Source of the DNA: Daphnia pulex
Lineage: Eukaryota > Arthropoda > Branchiopoda > Diplostraca > Daphniidae
DNA length: 64,000 bases
Direction of reading: 5' to 3'
NCBI RefSeq assembly: GCF_021134715.1
Contig: NC_060026.1
Location: 5,571,001 to 5,635,000, forward strand
The translations under genes and the position numbers were made by a program. The notes under the pieces are model-generated. The model did not search any database. It saw nothing but the letters and a program-made list of their open reading frames with translations, and had not been told where the DNA came from. Each line of letters opens with the position of its first letter. Position 1 is the first letter of the stretch. Shown in pieces: positions 60,150 through 64,000 of this stretch.

Positions 60150-61440
60150 CTGAGCTGCTTTCAGTTGAATTTCAATTTGTTGATGTCCGTGAAGCCAAAT
60201 CAGTTAATGGAAATGTAGAGTCAAACGGAACTGCTCTTCGACGATCCGCAAATTACCACTGGGAATGCCCCACACACCACGGTTTTTCAATGGAGCCTCA
60301 CAATCCCACCCGACTAGATACTCGATAGCGATTTTGCAGCACCGCTCGAAGTTGAGAGCTCCGGCCACTGAAGGATTAGCTAAAGTTTCAAATCTAATTA
60401 TTCCTTTTGGAATTTGGTCTTTGTAGATGGCCGATTGCTCTGGACCCAGTGCATACCACAAGATTTTGAATGATCTTGTGTTATCTGGGCAAAAAGTAAA
60501 CCAGATGTGAGCTTTTCCGAGGGAATTATGAGCTGCTTAGACTCCGCCTTGATTTTCAGCGGCAACGGCCATGGAATGTTGATTGTGTTTTGTTGCGACC
60601 GTGATGTCGTTGAAAAATTCGGCTGCCACTCCATCAAGGCTCACGTGAGGAGGAGGCAAATTCCACCTTTTCTGGCTGTTTTGGCGCAATTAATTTTGTG
60701 CTCACATACTTTCTTCATATCTTCCAAAGTTATTTTGCCGAACCCTTCTGCTTTCGTAGATAAAATTCCATCGACGCCCCTGCGACGAGACGGAATTTTC
60801 GAGCGCACAAAACCAATAGTTGACAGTTGTTGACGGGTGACCATATCATACATTGGCAAAACGAAATCGACTTCTTGAAATTTTCGTGTGCTGATATTCA
60901 ACATGTAGGCTAGTAAGGCCTTGCGCAAAATTTTAACCCTTCTTGTCTCGCCTGTTCCAACTCTGCCAAAAGGTAATAAATCAGAAAAATGGATTTCAAG
61001 GTAGTTGGGGTTTGAGTCTGAAACGAAAATGTTGTCAGGTCTCACAACGTAAATCTAGGAGAAAGAACTTTGTTTCTAGACAACGCCTCGGCGACTTTTC
61101 CGTGGACGTTCCATTCAGCTGCCGTGTCTCCACCAATGGTAACAGTAGCAGTTGCTGATGTTATTACAATTTCTTCCACTTCTTTGTTAGTGCGCAATAG
61201 TGAAGAGCCGTCGGATGAGTGTTCTGTCTCCTCCGCGACTTCATGTGAACTTCCATCGAGTTCTGTTTCAGCTTCTTCGTTGTCTGTGATCGTAATGGTA
61301 AAAATGGATGGAGAAACGTCGTTGATAGGAAGCTGTTCACAATTAGCCTTGTTGAATTCAACTTTTGCCATCACTTTGTTACCGACTTCTTTTCAAAAAC
61401 TCAAAGTATCTTCGATTGCTTTAGGGTCAATGATGTAATT
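60150..61440 (-). pseudogene. Helitron Rep/helicase-like N-terminal fragment
   Basis: Minus-strand blocks in shifting frames. 61374-61042 is an acidic Ser/Thr-rich part. 61045-60641 reads NPNYLEIHFSDLLPFGRVGTGETRRVK, LLAYMLNISTRKFQEVDFVLP and RQQLSTIGFVRSKIP; 60660-60470 reads FFNDITVATKHNQH and KAHIWFTFCP; 60461-60204 reads ILWYALGPEQSAIYKD and FERCCKIAIEYLVGWD. This order (P-N-Y-x-E-I...LFPFG-R-G-G, then FIT/F-T-F-C-P) is that of the Helitron-like N domain upstream of the rolling-circle HUH motif. Neither HUH nor PIF1-type helicase is readable. Family assignment is by recall of the pattern. Confidence 0.55.
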
Positions 61441-62290
61441 TTTCTTCATGGCCGCGATTTTGACTTTTTGAATGATTGTTTCGTTCTTGCTGAACGGTGA
61501 TACGACGATAACGCGGAGGGGGACCTCACTCGGCTGCAGAGGAAGACCCATACGAACCAGCGGAGTATCCAATCGATTTGAGTAGATAATGCCAGTGATG
61601 GACGTTCCTCTGACATAACTTTTTTTAGGTGTAAGCTACCAAGTGGGCAGAGTAGTGGACCAGTGACTTGCAATCGTTATGTTTGGTAATTCCAAAGCCA
61701 AAGTCTCTTTTGGCTCGCTTTCTATTCTACAAATATACAATAACAAATAGATGCATTATACATATGTCTTGGTTTTTTAATTTTTTCACTGTCTTTCATA
61801 CCTTCGAACACCAAACAAATCGGCAATACGCAGCAGTGTTTCTTAGCTTTGCAATTATAACCAGCACCCAGACTTCTTTTCCTACTCTCGCTCTCAAAAC
61901 CATAAGTGAATGTAGGTTCATATTCAATAGATTCATTGAAAGGAACTGTAACTGGTTTCTTACTTGAAGTAGATACAGCAATTTTACTTTGATTGAGTAC
62001 ATTGGCTAAAGGCTTTCCTTTGTTCAATAGAGGTTCAATAGGGACACACACTCTGCCTTGTTGTACAAATCTGGCTGTTTCATTTTATGGTCAATGTAAG
62101 AACTAGTTGAATTGAAGGAAAGAAATCAAGATGTTATAATTTTTTAAGAAATCAGCTAATGTTACTAGAACTACATAGAATATTTCATTAATACCTTTTA
62201 ACAGACTGCACGGTGTTAAGATTTGACACCAATTCATCTTTCAACTCATCTCTCAATGTTTAAAGCAAAAGTGACCTAATGATTCAATAG
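61441..62290. other. Unassigned region with one open frame
   Basis: A minus-strand frame of 109 codons (62051-61722, words such as VCVPIEPLLNKGKPL and FTYGFESESRKRSLG) could be an exon but has no recognised family and no convincing splice partners. Remaining sequence shows nothing. Confidence 0.3.
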
Positions 62291-62294
62291 AATT

Positions 62295-64000
62295 AGTGAT
62301 GTCGAGTTCTACCCGTCGACTCTACTCGATACCCGGTGTACCCGGGTGATATCGATTACTACCCGTCTACTCGGGTGAAAATCGAGTAGATCGGGTAGAT
62401 GTCAAATCGTTATAAAATATTTTATTTTTTGATGCAATAATAAAACAACACATTAAACTATTAATGTATGTTAAAGAACAAAAAATAAAAGTAATTTAAA
62501 ACTTAGGAAATGAAACTGTAGTTTTTATGAAATTCTTCTTAAAAACTGGCAACATGTTTTCACGACTTTATTTCGCTCCATTTTTTCTCCTCATCTTTCT
62601 CATTTGATTGTTCACTGTTCGTGAGTTCTGCTCATGTGAGTAGCTCGGCATTTCAGGTAAGTTCATGTTAAGCACGTTTTCATAAGTATTTATGCATAGC
62701 CCATCGGTTTTTTTATTGTGTGACAATTGTGCAGTATTTTTTGGGGAAGATGGTAGAATTAAAATGCTTGGGCATAAAAACGTATAATTTTAAATAATTG
62801 TAGGGTACTGTTTGAAATATTTGCAATTGAAAGCTGAGATATTTTCTTGTAATTGAGGACGTCATTAGTTGACTGGTAAACAAGCGTTCCATATTTTTTC
62901 ACAGAAAGCATAACACTTTTTGCCAAAAAGCCACACCAAGCCAAACATTACTGCGCAGTATTCATTGTTAAAATTTTAAAAGTTAAGACCTTTCACGTGT
63001 TACTCATTTGTTAACTTTTTAAATTTATATTGGAATATTCAGCATTGAATTTTTTAGAATGGCGAGTGTGAGTTCTGGTGGCTCCTTACCCGATGACAAC
63101 TTGTCCAACGACAGCATCAATTTCGTCCTTCAGGACGTTCAAATTCAAACTGAAAACGATGCAGATGATTTCAGATCATTGATGGATGAGATTGGCATAG
63201 TGGTACAGCACATTCTTTACTTTTGATGCATTTCATTTTTTAATTTCTTTACTTTATTCTGAAGGAAGGTGACCATGATGAACCTAACGAAAATTTGGAA
63301 AGTAAAGTTTGGCAGTACTTCACCACTGATGGGACAAGTAGAAGCAAAGCCACGCGTAAGCTCTGCGAAAAACTTATAGACCGCTCGGGTGGGTCTACGA
63401 CAAATATGATTCGTCATCTTCGAACTGTACACAAGAAGGAACCTGGCTGTGCATCTGGCAAAAGTATTTCAAATTATTATTGTTACATTTCATTTATTTT
63501 AATATTTTTTTTTATAGAATCGTCGGGGAAAAAACGACAACAACGTGTCTCCACTAAAGAAAATCTCCGCCTGGATCGTCTGTTTGCCATGTTGGTGTGT
63601 GCTGATTACCAGCCTCTCAGCATGAGTGACAGCGTGGCTTTTCGAAACTTCGTCCGTGCATTGAATCAGTCATGGCCACCACCTTCCAGAACTGCAGTCA
63701 GCGAATGCCTAGTTCCGGCGCTGGCCGGCAAACTGCTTCGAGGAATGAAGTTGACAACTATTTATCTGAAACAGCCCTCGGCCATCAGCTTGATCCATTG
63801 GAATGGTGGAAGGAGAGACGGGATAGATATCCACGTCTGGTGGTCCTCGTGCGCAGATATCTTTGCATCATCATGAATTCCGTGCCATGTGAACGTATAT
63901 TCAGCAAGATGGGTTTAGTTGTAACCGATCGAAGAACAAATCTAACTGCCGAAAAGGCTTCACTGGTTGGCGTTGTGGCTTCTAATCTTAAACATCTTGA
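62295..64000 (+). mobile_element. BED-finger hAT transposon copy, internally deleted, cut by window end
   Basis: 62295-62400 has a candidate end, TAGTGATGTCGAGT, followed by about six ACCCG/CGGGT words in both orientations, typical of subterminal transposase-binding repeats. A three-exon plus-strand gene follows at 63059. The right end lies outside the window, so a target duplication cannot be tested. Confidence 0.65.
63059..64000 (+). pseudogene. BED-type hAT transposase with central deletion, partial
   Basis: Exons 63059-63202, 63265-63463 and 63518 onward. Exon 2 encodes a BED-like finger (WQYFTT, LCEK, MIRHLRTVH) in which the first of the two zinc-binding cysteines is replaced: KATRKLC where relatives have a C-x-x-C. 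Exon 3 gives FAMLVCADYQPLSM, FRNFVRALNQSW and VPALAGKLL. At about 63745 it jumps, in a different frame, to the C-terminal dimerisation region: DPLEWWKERRDRYP, VPCERIFSKMG and RRTNLTAEKA. The roughly 400-residue catalytic RNase-H-like core between these parts is missing. It cannot encode a working transposase. Confidence 0.75.

Overview
This window reads as nuclear DNA of an arthropod, most likely a branchiopod crustacean of the Daphnia type. The evidence is intron-rich genes with very short (about 55-90 bp) GT-AG introns, densely packed housekeeping genes, arthropod-type Cys-loop chloride channels, a MATH-BTB relative, and many different transposon families. The genus is an inference; no marker gene in the window fixes it.

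Layout. 1-18.4 kb is mostly transposon debris: the 3' end of an unrecognised gene, a decayed LINE, an LTR element with two identical 259-bp LTRs and no gag/pol, a gag-protease fragment, a second LINE (ORF1 plus partial endonuclease), a broken MATH-BTB gene with its promoter, two CTAGGTA-rich arrays and a decayed intron-containing transposase-like gene. 18.4-23.6 kb shows no gene. 23.6-50.7 kb is the gene core: ceramide glucosyltransferase (+), a GANP/Xmas-type SAC3 protein (+), two tandemly duplicated Cys-loop anion channels (+), a secreted thyroglobulin-type-1-like protein (+), PIG-S (-) head to head with a TPRKB/Cgi121 protein (+), then PPIL1 (-) and RPF1 (-). I joined the exons by eye; each of these nine models keeps one open frame with GT-AG introns (one GC-AG). 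50.7-64 kb is again transposon-rich: a MULE with PHD and FLYWCH-like fingers, a short hAT copy with a perfect 8-bp target duplication, a Gypsy integrase fragment, a Helitron Rep fragment and a BED-hAT copy cut by the window edge.

The core genes serve unrelated basal functions: glycosphingolipid synthesis, mRNA export, anion conductance, GPI anchoring, tRNA t6A modification, splicing and 60S ribosome assembly. They look like a compact block of ordinary neighbours, not a pathway cluster. The most unusual items are the 388-residue extracellular cassette in the second channel gene (its tandem sister lacks it) and the LTR element whose primer site matches about 41 nt of tRNA-Ala and whose interior is a long purine-rich tandem array.
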